This document shows, piece by piece, positions 27,165-34,437 of a stretch of 64,000 nt of DNA. Positions within the stretch are counted from its first letter, which is position 1. Each line of letters starts with the position of its first letter. The DNA comes from Kiloniella laminariae DSM 19542 (GTDB lineage: Bacteria > Pseudomonadota > Alphaproteobacteria > Kiloniellales > Kiloniellaceae): assembly GCF_000374005.1 (NCBI RefSeq), contig NZ_KB893134.1:592643-656642 (forward strand). Reading direction: 5' to 3'. A program made the position numbers and the translations under genes. The notes beneath the pieces are model-generated. The model did no database searches. It was given only the letters and a program-made list of their open reading frames with translations, and had not been told where the DNA came from.

Positions 27165-28757
27165 ATGCTCAACACACCTCAGTCTTACCGGGGGATGGTT
27201 ACCTCGCCACATCATCTGGCTTCACAAACAGGTCTGGCCGTTCTTCGTGATGGCGGGAATGCGATTGAGGCGGCTGTTGCGATGGCGGCTACCATTGCTG
27301 TGGTCTATCCCCACATGACGGGGATAGGGGGCGATGCTTTCTGGCTAGTGCATGAACCGGGCCAGACACCTTTTGCGCTCGAGGCCTGTGGTCGTGCCGG
27401 TGGCAAAGCGGAGCCGGAGTTCTTTCGTAAAAGAGGTCATCAGGCGATGCCGCAGGTTGGCGCCCTTTCAGCCAACACGGTTGCGGGAACAGTTGGCGGG
27501 TGGCAGGCAGCACTGGCTGTTTCGGAACAATGGGACGGCAAGCTATCTCTGGGACGATTGCTTGAGGAAGCGATCTATTATGCCGAGGAAGGGTTTAGCC
27601 TGACATCCGGGCATGTCGCGGCCTTGCATAAAAGAAAGCCGTTACTTGCTGAGCAACCGGGATTTGCTGCTGGATACCTTAAAGAGAAGGGAGAAATTCC
27701 TGAAGTTGGTGCCTGTCAGAAACAAGCGGCTCTGGCCGTGACCTTGCGGCGTCTGAGAGATGCCGGACTGGACGATTATTACCAGGGAGAGATTGCAAAA
27801 AGGATTTGCGCGGACCTTGCCCGACTGGATTCCCCGGTTGAACTGACTGATTACCAAGGTTTTCAGGCGAGCCGTGTAACACCTCTTAGCAGCGAGCTCT
27901 CCTGCGGTACAATCTATAACCTTCCTCCACCGACGCAGGGGCTGACATCCTTGATGATTCTTTCTCTCTTTGATCGAATGGCGGTTAAGGAAGCCGAGGG
28001 ATTTGATTTTCTGCATGGTATGGTTGAAGCCACCAAGCAGGCGCACCTTGTTCGAGATCGTGAACTTGCGGATCCGGCCCGGATGGCGCGAAAGGCGGAA
28101 AGTTATCTGAGTGAGGCAGCCTTGCGGGAAAACCTGTCCGCGATTGACCGGAAAAAGGCACGGCCCTGGCCTGTTGATGCGCAATCGGGAGATACAATCT
28201 GGCTTGGCGTTGTTGACAGGCAGGGGCGGGCTGTCAGCCTGATCCAGAGTACCTACAAGGCGTTTGGTTCTGGTGTGGTTTTACCCGAGACCGGGATCAT
28301 CCAGCAGAACAGGGGCAGCAGCTTTGTTCTGGAGGAAGATAGTCCCCGCTGTATCGGACCGGGGCGTTTGCCGTTCCATACATTGAATCCTGCGATGGCT
28401 GTCCTTAACGATGGTCGGGTCATGACCTATGGCTGTATGGGAGGGGACGGGCAGCCCCAGACCCAGGCAGCTCTCTTCAGCCGCTATGCGCTTTATGGGC
28501 AGGGATTGCAGGCTGCTGTAACGGCCCCACGCTGGTTTGTCGGACGATGCGAGAAAGCGGATTTCGCTGAACTGAGGCTTGAGGGACGCTTCCCGGAAGC
28601 TGTACTGCAACAGATGCGTGAGGCCGGGCATCAGCTGGATATACTGGAGGAGTTTTCTTCCGAGATGGGACATGCAGGTGCAATTGTCTTGCATCCTGAC
28701 GGACGAATGGAAGGGGCAACAGATCCACGGAGCGATGGGGCTGTTGCTGGGTTCTGA
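27165..28757 (+). CDS. gamma-glutamyltransferase-family hydrolase, HpxW/YwrD-like
   Basis: A 530-residue Ntn hydrolase that should cleave itself before Thr344. The usual TTH-x-S-VVD motif of true gamma-glutamyltransferases is replaced by DTIWLGVVD, with SLIQSTYKAFGSGVV and RLPFHTLNP downstream. From memory, this is the pattern of the YwrD/oxamate amidohydrolase (HpxW) subgroup rather than of glutathione-degrading enzymes. No signal peptide is present, so it is cytoplasmic. The conserved MTGIGGDAFWLVH at 51-63 matches the large-subunit core. Neighbours give no substrate clue. An intrinsic terminator follows. Confidence 0.85.
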   Translation: MLNTPQSYRGMVTSPHHLASQTGLAVLRDGGNAIEAAVAMAATIAVVYPHMTGIGGDAFWLVHEPGQTPFALEACGRAGGKAEPEFFRKRGHQAMPQVGALSANTVAGTVGGWQAALAVSEQWDGKLSLGRLLEEAIYYAEEGFSLTSGHVAALHKRKPLLAEQPGFAAGYLKEKGEIPEVGACQKQAALAVTLRRLRDAGLDDYYQGEIAKRICADLARLDSPVELTDYQGFQASRVTPLSSELSCGTIYNLPPPTQGLTSLMILSLFDRMAVKEAEGFDFLHGMVEATKQAHLVRDRELADPARMARKAESYLSEAALRENLSAIDRKKARPWPVDAQSGDTIWLGVVDRQGRAVSLIQSTYKAFGSGVVLPETGIIQQNRGSSFVLEEDSPRCIGPGRLPFHTLNPAMAVLNDGRVMTYGCMGGDGQPQTQAALFSRYALYGQGLQAAVTAPRWFVGRCEKADFAELRLEGRFPEAVLQQMREAGHQLDILEEFSSEMGHAGAIVLHPDGRMEGATDPRSDGAVAGF

Positions 28758-28781
28758 GATCCGGCGGTGTGTTTTGAGATA

Positions 28782-28816
28782 AAAAAAGCGGTACAGAAAA
28801 TCTGTACCGCTTTTTT
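28782..28816. terminator. bidirectional terminator, 16-bp stem
   Basis: AAAAAAGCGGTACAGA and its complement pair perfectly around a 3-base loop, with A6/T6 at the two ends. It stands between the stops of the convergent gamma-glutamyltransferase-like and lipoprotein genes (24 and 16 bases away) and can serve both. Confidence 0.93.
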
Positions 28817-28831
28817 GATTTCTTGCCGAAA

Positions 28832-29986
28832 CTAGCGAACGTAAACGTGCACTTCAGGAACCTGCGCACCAGGATTACTGGTGGAGGAAAGGGTGACATG
28901 CGATGCTGGCAATCCGAGTTTGGTCAGCGAGCGCAAGACATCTTCACCGTATTTACGTGACTTGCTTGTCGCCAGTGCGATCTCGGCTGAGTTTCCACGT
29001 GCCGGGGCAACAGTGACCAGATCGAAGGCTGCGTTTGAGCGGCGCTCCAGTGTCTGGCTTACGGCAGTAAAGAGAGCCTGCTCGTAATTCACGTTTGGCT
29101 GATCAAAACGAATGATTGCCAGCGGTGGCTGTCTGCCGACAAGGCCAGCTCCCCCACTTGGTGGAGGCGGAACCGGAACGCCGAAAGTCCGGCTGCTCAG
29201 GCTGCTGCCGATGAACTCACCGTTATCAACGGCAACCTGTAGCGCAGTTAGATTTGAGCGCTCGGCCGAGAAGTAGTTCTGTGTCCGGGCAACATCTTCT
29301 GTAAGCTCGTTCATCAGGCGGTCGAGAATAACCACAGTCTGGTTGGCTTCGTCTTCGAGAACAGCCAGCTGAAGATGATCTTCATCCAGCGCGCCGCGCA
29401 GCTCGTAGGTGGCTCGCGCCGAATCCAGAACAAAAGCGGCCAAGGCAGAAGTTGACCCTGCTTCGTTCGCCAGACTGTTCAGACTGGTGATGCTGGTGCC
29501 GACATGTTCCAGTTCCTGCTGCGCCTGATTCCAGCTGTTCACCATCTGCGGGTTGCCCGGCGTGGTGCCAATCTGGAGACGGGTGTTCATCGCCGCGATA
29601 ATGGAATGGTATGTTCCAGCACTGCTCCGGGCGTTGTTCCGCTGTGTCTGCAGGGTTGTATTATGATGGATCAGACGGGCCTGCAGGCGAGAAAGGTCGC
29701 TACGCAACTCTTCTACTTTTTTGCCTACATGCGTTCCTGTCGGCTGACCCGGTGTGACACCGGGAGCCTCGAAGACCGTCGAGCCAAGCAGAGGCAGTCC
29801 GGAAACCCCAGGGGTTACCGTATCTGGTACGACAGGAGCACCTGCCGTAACACCATCCTCAGGAGTACCTTCGCCCACGACCGATGGCCACAGGGCTTCT
29901 TCGGTGAAGGAGCATCCGCTTAAAAATACAACCGTAGCCAGAACGGATACGGTATTACGCAAAACAGAGGATTTCATGGATCCCAT
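28832..29986 (-). CDS. predicted outer-membrane lipoprotein, unknown function
   Basis: A 384-residue exported protein. The N-terminus has a basic region, a hydrophobic stretch and the lipobox LSGC (Cys25), so it should be lipidated; Ser follows the Cys, favouring the outer membrane. A Pro/Thr/Gly-rich linker (about 35-85) leads to a helical, coiled-coil-like middle (88-250) and a C-terminal domain (about 285-384) whose alternating strands and GEDVLRSLTKLGLPASHV helix recall an OmpA-like peptidoglycan-binding fold, though the key Asp/Arg motif is not clear. I do not recognise a named family. A second ATG nine bases downstream is an alternative start. The gene is monocistronic. Confidence 0.78.
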   Translation of the reverse strand: MGSMKSSVLRNTVSVLATVVFLSGCSFTEEALWPSVVGEGTPEDGVTAGAPVVPDTVTPGVSGLPLLGSTVFEAPGVTPGQPTGTHVGKKVEELRSDLSRLQARLIHHNTTLQTQRNNARSSAGTYHSIIAAMNTRLQIGTTPGNPQMVNSWNQAQQELEHVGTSITSLNSLANEAGSTSALAAFVLDSARATYELRGALDEDHLQLAVLEDEANQTVVILDRLMNELTEDVARTQNYFSAERSNLTALQVAVDNGEFIGSSLSSRTFGVPVPPPPSGGAGLVGRQPPLAIIRFDQPNVNYEQALFTAVSQTLERRSNAAFDLVTVAPARGNSAEIALATSKSRKYGEDVLRSLTKLGLPASHVTLSSTSNPGAQVPEVHVYVR

Positions 29987-30276
29987 TGAAAAGTCCGCAC
30001 TGTTGATCGTGGTCAGTCTCTATACCCCGGGAATAGCCGAAAATAAGACAAAAAGGTAGAAAAGAAGACCAACCCCCCAAAATACTAAGGGCAGATACTA
30101 CTTGAAGGGAGTCGGAGGGACAAGGGTTTTCCCATCTTTTCCACTCGATGGAATAGCGCCGGGGAGACGGAGCAAAAAAAAATCAGTCAGGAGTGATTTA
30201 GTGCTTGCGTACCTCAGTAAGCCGGAGTAAGTTCCGCCTCGTTTTCAGGGGATTGAAACCTTGAAGACAACTTGAT

Positions 30277-30353
30277 GCACCCGTAGCTCAATTGGATAGA
30301 GCACTTGACTACGAATCAAGAGGTTTCAGGTTCGAGTCCTGACGGGTGCACCA
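30277..30353 (+). tRNA. tRNA-Arg (anticodon ACG)
   Basis: A 77-base cloverleaf including an encoded CCA (30351-30353). The acceptor stem is GCACCCG / CGGGTGC, the D arm contains TAGCTCAATTGGATAGAGCA, the anticodon stem CTTGA / TCAAG encloses the loop CTACGAA with ACG at 30311-30313, and the T arm contains GGTTCGAGTCC. It should read CGU, CGC and CGA after deamination of the first anticodon base by TadA. A terminator follows directly. No integrase or repeated 3' end suggesting an integrated element is seen nearby. Confidence 0.98.
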
Positions 30354-30359
30354 CTCTCA

Positions 30360-30388
30360 AAAAAGCCTGGCCTAAAGCCAGGCTTTTT
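30360..30388 (+). terminator. terminator after tRNA-Arg
   Basis: AAAAAGCCTGGC and GCCAGGCTTTTT pair over 12 bases around the loop CTAAA, six bases after the tRNA CCA end, giving a G/C-rich stem with a T5 tail. Confidence 0.92.
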
Positions 30389-30467
30389 GCGTATCTGATC
30401 TTCCGTCTTTATCTAGCTATTTAACAGGCTTCTGTTTGAACCCGGGATTCGCCTTTAGGGCCAAGAG

Positions 30468-31511
30468 TCAATTTTGGCGCTTGAGTAACAGCCCGACAAA
30501 AAACACCCCTCCGAAGGCCGCGGTGATGATACCAATCGGCAATTCCTGGGGCGAGAGCAGCATGCGGGCGAGAACATCGACCCAGACAAGGAAGATGGCG
30601 CCAATTCCGGCACAGAGTGGCAGGACGCGCCGGTTGTCTGATCCAAAAATCTGGCGAACGATGTGGGGAATCATCAAGCCGACAAAGCCGATTGCGCCAC
30701 TCAGGGCCACGATAATGCCGGTTATTACAGCACAGCAGGTGAAAAGGTAAAGCCGATGCCTTTTTACATCAATCCCCAGCGTAAGGGCTGATTCTTCGCC
30801 CGTCATGAGGGCGTTGAGTACGCGGGCTTGTAGCAGGAGATAGGAAAAGCCGCCGATAAAAAACAGGGCGGGAATCCAGAGTTGGCTCCAGCGCGCCATC
30901 CCCAGACCGCCCAGCATCCAGAATACGACGGAGTGGGCCGCGCGTTGATCGCCCTGGAAAATCATGAAATTTGTCAGGGACATAAGGATAAAAGAAACAG
31001 ATATGCCAGCAAGAATCAGGCGATCAGACGTAAGCTGACTGTCACGGCTGCTAAGCAGCGCGACAAGCAAGAGAGAGCAGAGAGCTCCGATAAAAGCTGC
31101 TATGGGCAAGCTATAGAGACCGGCAAAAGACCCGAGATGGACAATAACGGTGACAGCCCCGAGTGCCGCCCCGGAAGAAACTCCAAAAAGATAGGGGTCT
31201 GCAAGGGGGTTTCGGGTGGTCGCCTGCAACACGGCACCGACGGTCGCAAGGCCCGCGCCGACAATGACCCCAAGCAAAACTCTGGGAAACCTGATGTCCC
31301 AGATAATATTGGCCTGACCTTTGCTCCAGTTTGTTTCCAGCAGATCAGGGAAGATCTGCTGGAAAGCAATCTGCCAGACTTTTTCAAGAGGCACGGAAAC
31401 CGGCCCGACAGCCACAGCGACAGTCATGCTGAGCAAGAGAAGGATGCTCAGGGGCAGGAAAATAATCCCGAGCGATTTGTGGCGCAGTTTGTGATCTGGT
31501 CTGTCGGACAT
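30468..31511 (-). CDS. cobalamin/iron-siderophore-type ABC permease (BtuC/FecCD family)
   Basis: Inner-membrane permease subunit, 347 residues, with about ten hydrophobic segments. Family signatures are RFPRVLLGVIVGAGLATVGAVLQATTRNPLADPYLFG near the second segment region (seen from about residue 75) and SGAIGFVGLMIPHIVR, the loop that contacts the ATPase. It is the third gene of a leftward operon after the ATPase and the binding protein. The upstream cobalamin riboswitch indicates vitamin B12 or another corrinoid as cargo; the family alone would not distinguish this from ferric siderophores. Confidence 0.93.
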   Translation of the reverse strand: MSDRPDHKLRHKSLGIIFLPLSILLLLSMTVAVAVGPVSVPLEKVWQIAFQQIFPDLLETNWSKGQANIIWDIRFPRVLLGVIVGAGLATVGAVLQATTRNPLADPYLFGVSSGAALGAVTVIVHLGSFAGLYSLPIAAFIGALCSLLLVALLSSRDSQLTSDRLILAGISVSFILMSLTNFMIFQGDQRAAHSVVFWMLGGLGMARWSQLWIPALFFIGGFSYLLLQARVLNALMTGEESALTLGIDVKRHRLYLFTCCAVITGIIVALSGAIGFVGLMIPHIVRQIFGSDNRRVLPLCAGIGAIFLVWVDVLARMLLSPQELPIGIITAAFGGVFFVGLLLKRQN

Positions 31512-31528
31512 GAGAGGCTCGGTTTATC

Positions 31529-32491
31529 TTAGTTGATCAGCTCGGGGTGGAGAGCCCTGGCCAGTTTCCGGATGGCGGAAATGTTATTCGGCCCCGGGGT
31601 GATCTCTGTGTAATTGAGGACAAGAAATTTGTCGTTTGCGATGGCTTTGACATCTTTCAGGGGGGGGAATTTTTTGAGGAATTCCCGGCTTTTCTCCCAG
31701 GAGTTATCGGCGTAACCAACCAGAATAATGAATTCCGGATTGCGTTCGACAATGCTTTCCCAGCCAACGCTGCCCCAGCTTGTTTCGACATCATCCATAA
31801 TATTCTGCCCGCCTGCAGCTTCGATCAGGGCCGTTGGCATGCCGAACTTCCCGGCGGTAAGGGGCTTTTCTTCACCGCTGTCGAACAGAAATACTGTCAC
31901 AGGAGCAGCTGAAGAGAGATTCCGGGTGATGCTGTCGATATCCGTTTTGTATTGCTCGACCAGGGCCCGGGCTTTTTCTTCTACGCCGAAAATTTTTCCA
32001 ATACTGAGGGTATCCTGATAAAGGACGTCAAGGCTGGCCCGGGGACGGGTCTTGTCGATGTGGATACAGGATTCGGTCAGTTCATAAACCGGGATGTCAT
32101 ATTCAGCGAGGGTTTGCGGGGTGATGTCGCCACCGGGGTTCATACCGTAATACCAGCCCGCAAAAAAGAAATCGGGATCGACACCGAGCAGGGTTTCCAG
32201 ATTGGGGTTCTTGGGGGCAAGTTCGGGAATATTACCGCGTTGCTTGTCAAATTCTGCTGTGGATTTGTACCAGCCACTGATGCCGGTCACGCCAACCATC
32301 TTTTCCTGAAGGTCGAGACTGAACATGATTTCGCTGATATTCATGTCGTGGCTCACAGCCCGGGATGGTGCCTGCTCAAAGGTGATCTGTCGGCCACAGC
32401 TTTCGACAGTAACCGGAAAACCAGAGGCATTGGCGAGAGAGACGCAGCCGAAAGTGGCTGCCGCAATCGTGGCGAGACTAATGTACTTCAT
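31529..32491 (-). CDS. periplasmic corrinoid-binding protein (BtuF-like)
   Basis: Substrate-binding subunit of the ABC importer, 320 residues with a cleavable signal peptide (about 1-22, ending near ANA). It has the two-lobed periplasmic-binding fold of the BtuF/FhuD type: RAVSHDMNISEIMFSLDLQEKMVG opens the first lobe, and WESIVERNPEFIILVG lies in the second. The segment SWGSVGWESI is like that seen in iron-siderophore and cobalamin receptors. Its start overlaps the end of the ATPase gene by 14 bases and the permease follows after 17, so the three are coupled. Cargo inferred from the riboswitch. Confidence 0.92.
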   Translation of the reverse strand: MKYISLATIAAATFGCVSLANASGFPVTVESCGRQITFEQAPSRAVSHDMNISEIMFSLDLQEKMVGVTGISGWYKSTAEFDKQRGNIPELAPKNPNLETLLGVDPDFFFAGWYYGMNPGGDITPQTLAEYDIPVYELTESCIHIDKTRPRASLDVLYQDTLSIGKIFGVEEKARALVEQYKTDIDSITRNLSSAAPVTVFLFDSGEEKPLTAGKFGMPTALIEAAGGQNIMDDVETSWGSVGWESIVERNPEFIILVGYADNSWEKSREFLKKFPPLKDVKAIANDKFLVLNYTEITPGPNNISAIRKLARALHPELIN

Positions 32492-33281
32492 AAACTGTTC
32501 TTTCCGTGTGATTGAAGCGCGGATGATTGAAAGTGATGCGTGGGTGGCCTCTGGCCGGGTGTTGGTCTACGAGGCTGTCGATGCCGTAGAGGGCCTGTAT
32601 CAGCTTGTTGGTCAGAAGTGTTTCAGGTGTGCCCCGGGCGATGAGCTGTCCATTTTGCATGGCATAGATTTTTTCACAGAATGTCGCGGCCAGGTTCAGG
32701 TCATGCAGAACCAGTAGCACGGTGATTCCCAAAGACTTTACCAGTTCGAGAATTTCGTATTGTTGCAGAATATCCAGATGATTTGTCGGCTCGTCCATCA
32801 ATAGGATTTTGGGAGTCTGTGAGAGGGAGCGGGCAATCAATGCCCGTTGTTTTTCCCCACCGGAGAGGGTTGAGAAGGCTCTGTCTTCCAGATGTGTGAT
32901 ACCTGTACGGGCCAGACTTTCTCGTGCCAGTGCGAGATCTTCTTTCCTGTTGCCCCCAAAAGTCGGTTTGTGGGGAATGCGCCCGAGTAATACTGTCTCC
33001 AGGACCGTCAAGCCGAGGTCGCTGGTCTGGCTTTGCAGAACAACCGCGAGGTTTCTGGCAAGGGCTCTGCGGGTGAAGCGGTGGCTTTCCTGCCCATTGA
33101 GCAAAACGCGTCCGTTACCGGGTAAAACCGCGCCGTAAATACAGCGCAACAAACTGGATTTTCCACAGCCGTTCGGACCGATAATGCCGGTAACCTGGCC
33201 GGCCTTTGCGGTCAGGCTCATATTTTTTAAAATCTGCTTCTTGTTCTGGAAGAGATCTAGATTTTCAATGCGGAGTTCCAT
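32478..33281 (-). CDS. cobalamin-type ABC transporter ATPase (BtuD-like)
   Basis: Energising subunit of the importer, 267 residues. Walker A is GPNGCGKS (35-42), the Q-loop is VVLQSQTSDLGLTV, the signature is LSGGEKQRALIARSL, Walker B is ILLMDEPT, followed by the D-loop NHLD and the switch His in VLHDLN. The last 30 residues, rich in His, Arg and Pro, go beyond the usual domain end. First gene of the operon; its ATG at 33281 has no clear ribosome site, although AT-rich sequence with a palindrome stands 23 bases upstream and a cobalamin riboswitch further up. Confidence 0.94.
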   Translation of the reverse strand: MELRIENLDLFQNKKQILKNMSLTAKAGQVTGIIGPNGCGKSSLLRCIYGAVLPGNGRVLLNGQESHRFTRRALARNLAVVLQSQTSDLGLTVLETVLLGRIPHKPTFGGNRKEDLALARESLARTGITHLEDRAFSTLSGGEKQRALIARSLSQTPKILLMDEPTNHLDILQQYEILELVKSLGITVLLVLHDLNLAATFCEKIYAMQNGQLIARGTPETLLTNKLIQALYGIDSLVDQHPARGHPRITFNHPRFNHTERTVYEVH

Positions 33282-33303
33282 CGGGTCGATTCTGTCATAA
33301 TAA

Positions 33304-33324
33304 ATATGTTATGATATAACATAT
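33304..33324. promoter_or_regulatory. Zur-box-like palindrome ahead of the importer operon
   Basis: Perfect inverted repeat ATATGTTAT-N3-ATAACATAT, 23 bases ahead of the ATPase start. Its core ATGTTAT-N3-ATAACAT equals the core that I recall for the enterobacterial zinc-uptake regulator (Zur) box; alphaproteobacterial Zur boxes share the half-site but usually have tighter spacing. It lies downstream of the riboswitch. A weak promoter (TTGCTC, 16 bases, TGTTAT on the minus strand) overlaps it. Confidence 0.5.
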
Positions 33325-33396
33325 CATATTTTTAATTGAGCAAAGCAACCACCTTTGCCAAAGCAAAATGGGATTGCGAATAAAAAATAGGGACAG

Positions 33397-33420
33397 CTAA
33401 GTCGGTCGTATACAGGCCAT
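33397..33420 (-). CDS. possible leader peptide after the riboswitch (7 codons)
   Basis: On the minus strand a strong ribosome site, AAAGGTGA, is followed after a few bases by ATG and the seven-residue frame MACIRPT with a TAG stop. It lies between the riboswitch (which ends near 33455) and the ATPase gene, which itself lacks a clear ribosome site. It might link riboswitch state to translation or mRNA stability, or be chance. Confidence 0.25.
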   Translation of the reverse strand: MACIRPT

Positions 33421-33454
33421 GTTCTTCACCTTTCGGGCACCCCGCCCTGGTTGT

Positions 33455-33650
33455 TGGTTACATAGGACATGGCAGGTCTCCTGGCTTGCAGCTTATTCAT
33501 CACATGCCGCCTTCCCGGAAAACCAGTGGCGAAAGGCATGGACTAACTGCTTACAGTTGCGGGGGCAGCCACAGTTAGAATCCCCTAATGGGTAAACTCC
33601 TCTGTGTTCCCTTTTAATCTCCATCGTGTTTCACGACGCGAGAACCATCC
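33455..33650 (-). promoter_or_regulatory. cobalamin riboswitch
   Basis: Read on the minus strand, the conserved pieces come in order: GGGAACACAGAGG (near 33614), CTGCCCCCGCAACTGTAAGC (33548-33567 region), the GCCACTGG and CCGGGAAGG segments, and the B12 box AGCCAGGAGACCTGCC (33471-33486). TGGTT and AACCA at the two ends can close stem P1. The AT-rich TATTAT just upstream (33657-33662) may be the -10 element of its promoter. It should lower expression of the downstream ABC importer when adenosylcobalamin or a related corrinoid is plentiful. No T-rich terminator is seen before the gene, so control may be at translation. Confidence 0.95.
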
Positions 33651-33867
33651 CGTAACATAATATGTTCTGGATTGATTGTGCAAGACTGTCATCCGTTAGA
33701 TTGACAGAGAGATACTGGTGCCGCAAAAAAGTGATAAGTTACTTTTGGTCATTTGTATTTAACCACTCTTGGGCTATACCAAGTTACTCAAACCGAGCGA
33801 ATCAAGCCGGGAAACGGCCTAATAGTCGTGTGGTGTTCTTTATGTGCTGCGGAAAGTGTAAACAAGA

Positions 33868-34314
33868 GTGTCTGGTTATGATCTCTCTGCCCTGAATGTT
33901 ATGGTGATTGATGATAATGTGCATATGCTGCGTATTGTTAAGACCATTTTTCATGCGATGGCGATTTCGCGGGTTCGCTACTTAAGCAATGCAAAGGATG
34001 CCTATGCAGAACTGCGCAGGGCACAGCCTGATATTATTATCACCGATTGGGAGATGAAGCCGGTTAATGGTCTGGAGTTTACCCGCCAGCTTCGTAGCAA
34101 AGGAGGGTATTATAGCCGGGTGCCGATTATCCTGCTGACCGGACATACCGAATATGAACGGGTGATGGAGGCGATACAGTCTGGCGTGAGTGATGTTCTG
34201 GCCAAACCGGTTTCTATTGAAATTCTCTATCGGCGACTTTGCCGTATCGTGGATATCTCTGCGGTGTCCGGGGCGGATGATGACAACGATGATGAATATA
34301 TTGATATTGGCTGA
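33868..34314 (+). CDS. single-domain response regulator (CheY-like)
   Basis: A 148-residue receiver protein without an output domain. It has the acidic pair in VMVIDDN, the phosphorylated Asp in DIIITDWEMKPVNG, the switch Thr in ILLTGHT and the conserved Lys in LAKPV. The C-terminal 15 residues are nearly all acidic (ADDDNDDEYID). The start is GTG with only a weak ribosome site. No kinase gene is adjacent; such stand-alone receivers act in phosphorelays or on motility and stress pathways. The orphan kinase about 11 kb to the left is one possible partner, without direct evidence. Confidence 0.9.
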   Translation: MSGYDLSALNVMVIDDNVHMLRIVKTIFHAMAISRVRYLSNAKDAYAELRRAQPDIIITDWEMKPVNGLEFTRQLRSKGGYYSRVPIILLTGHTEYERVMEAIQSGVSDVLAKPVSIEILYRRLCRIVDISAVSGADDDNDDEYIDIG

Positions 34315-34437
34315 GCAACACACCCGAAGGCCGTGCCCATGAGCAATCTGTTGACCTGATCCGGATATTGCCGGACATTAATTTCTAGATTTCTTCCAGA
34401 TTGTTCCCGGGAATAAGGATCAGGCTAGAGTGATAGA

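Noticed and set aside
30277-30430. tRNA-Arg as an integration site of a mobile element
   Set aside because: No integrase, no repeated tRNA 3' end and no foreign gene block on either side.
33654-33666. Second Zur-like site at AACATA-A-TATGTT upstream of the riboswitch
   Set aside because: The half-sites point the opposite way compared with the Zur box, and the sequence overlaps a likely -10 element, which explains its AT-richness.
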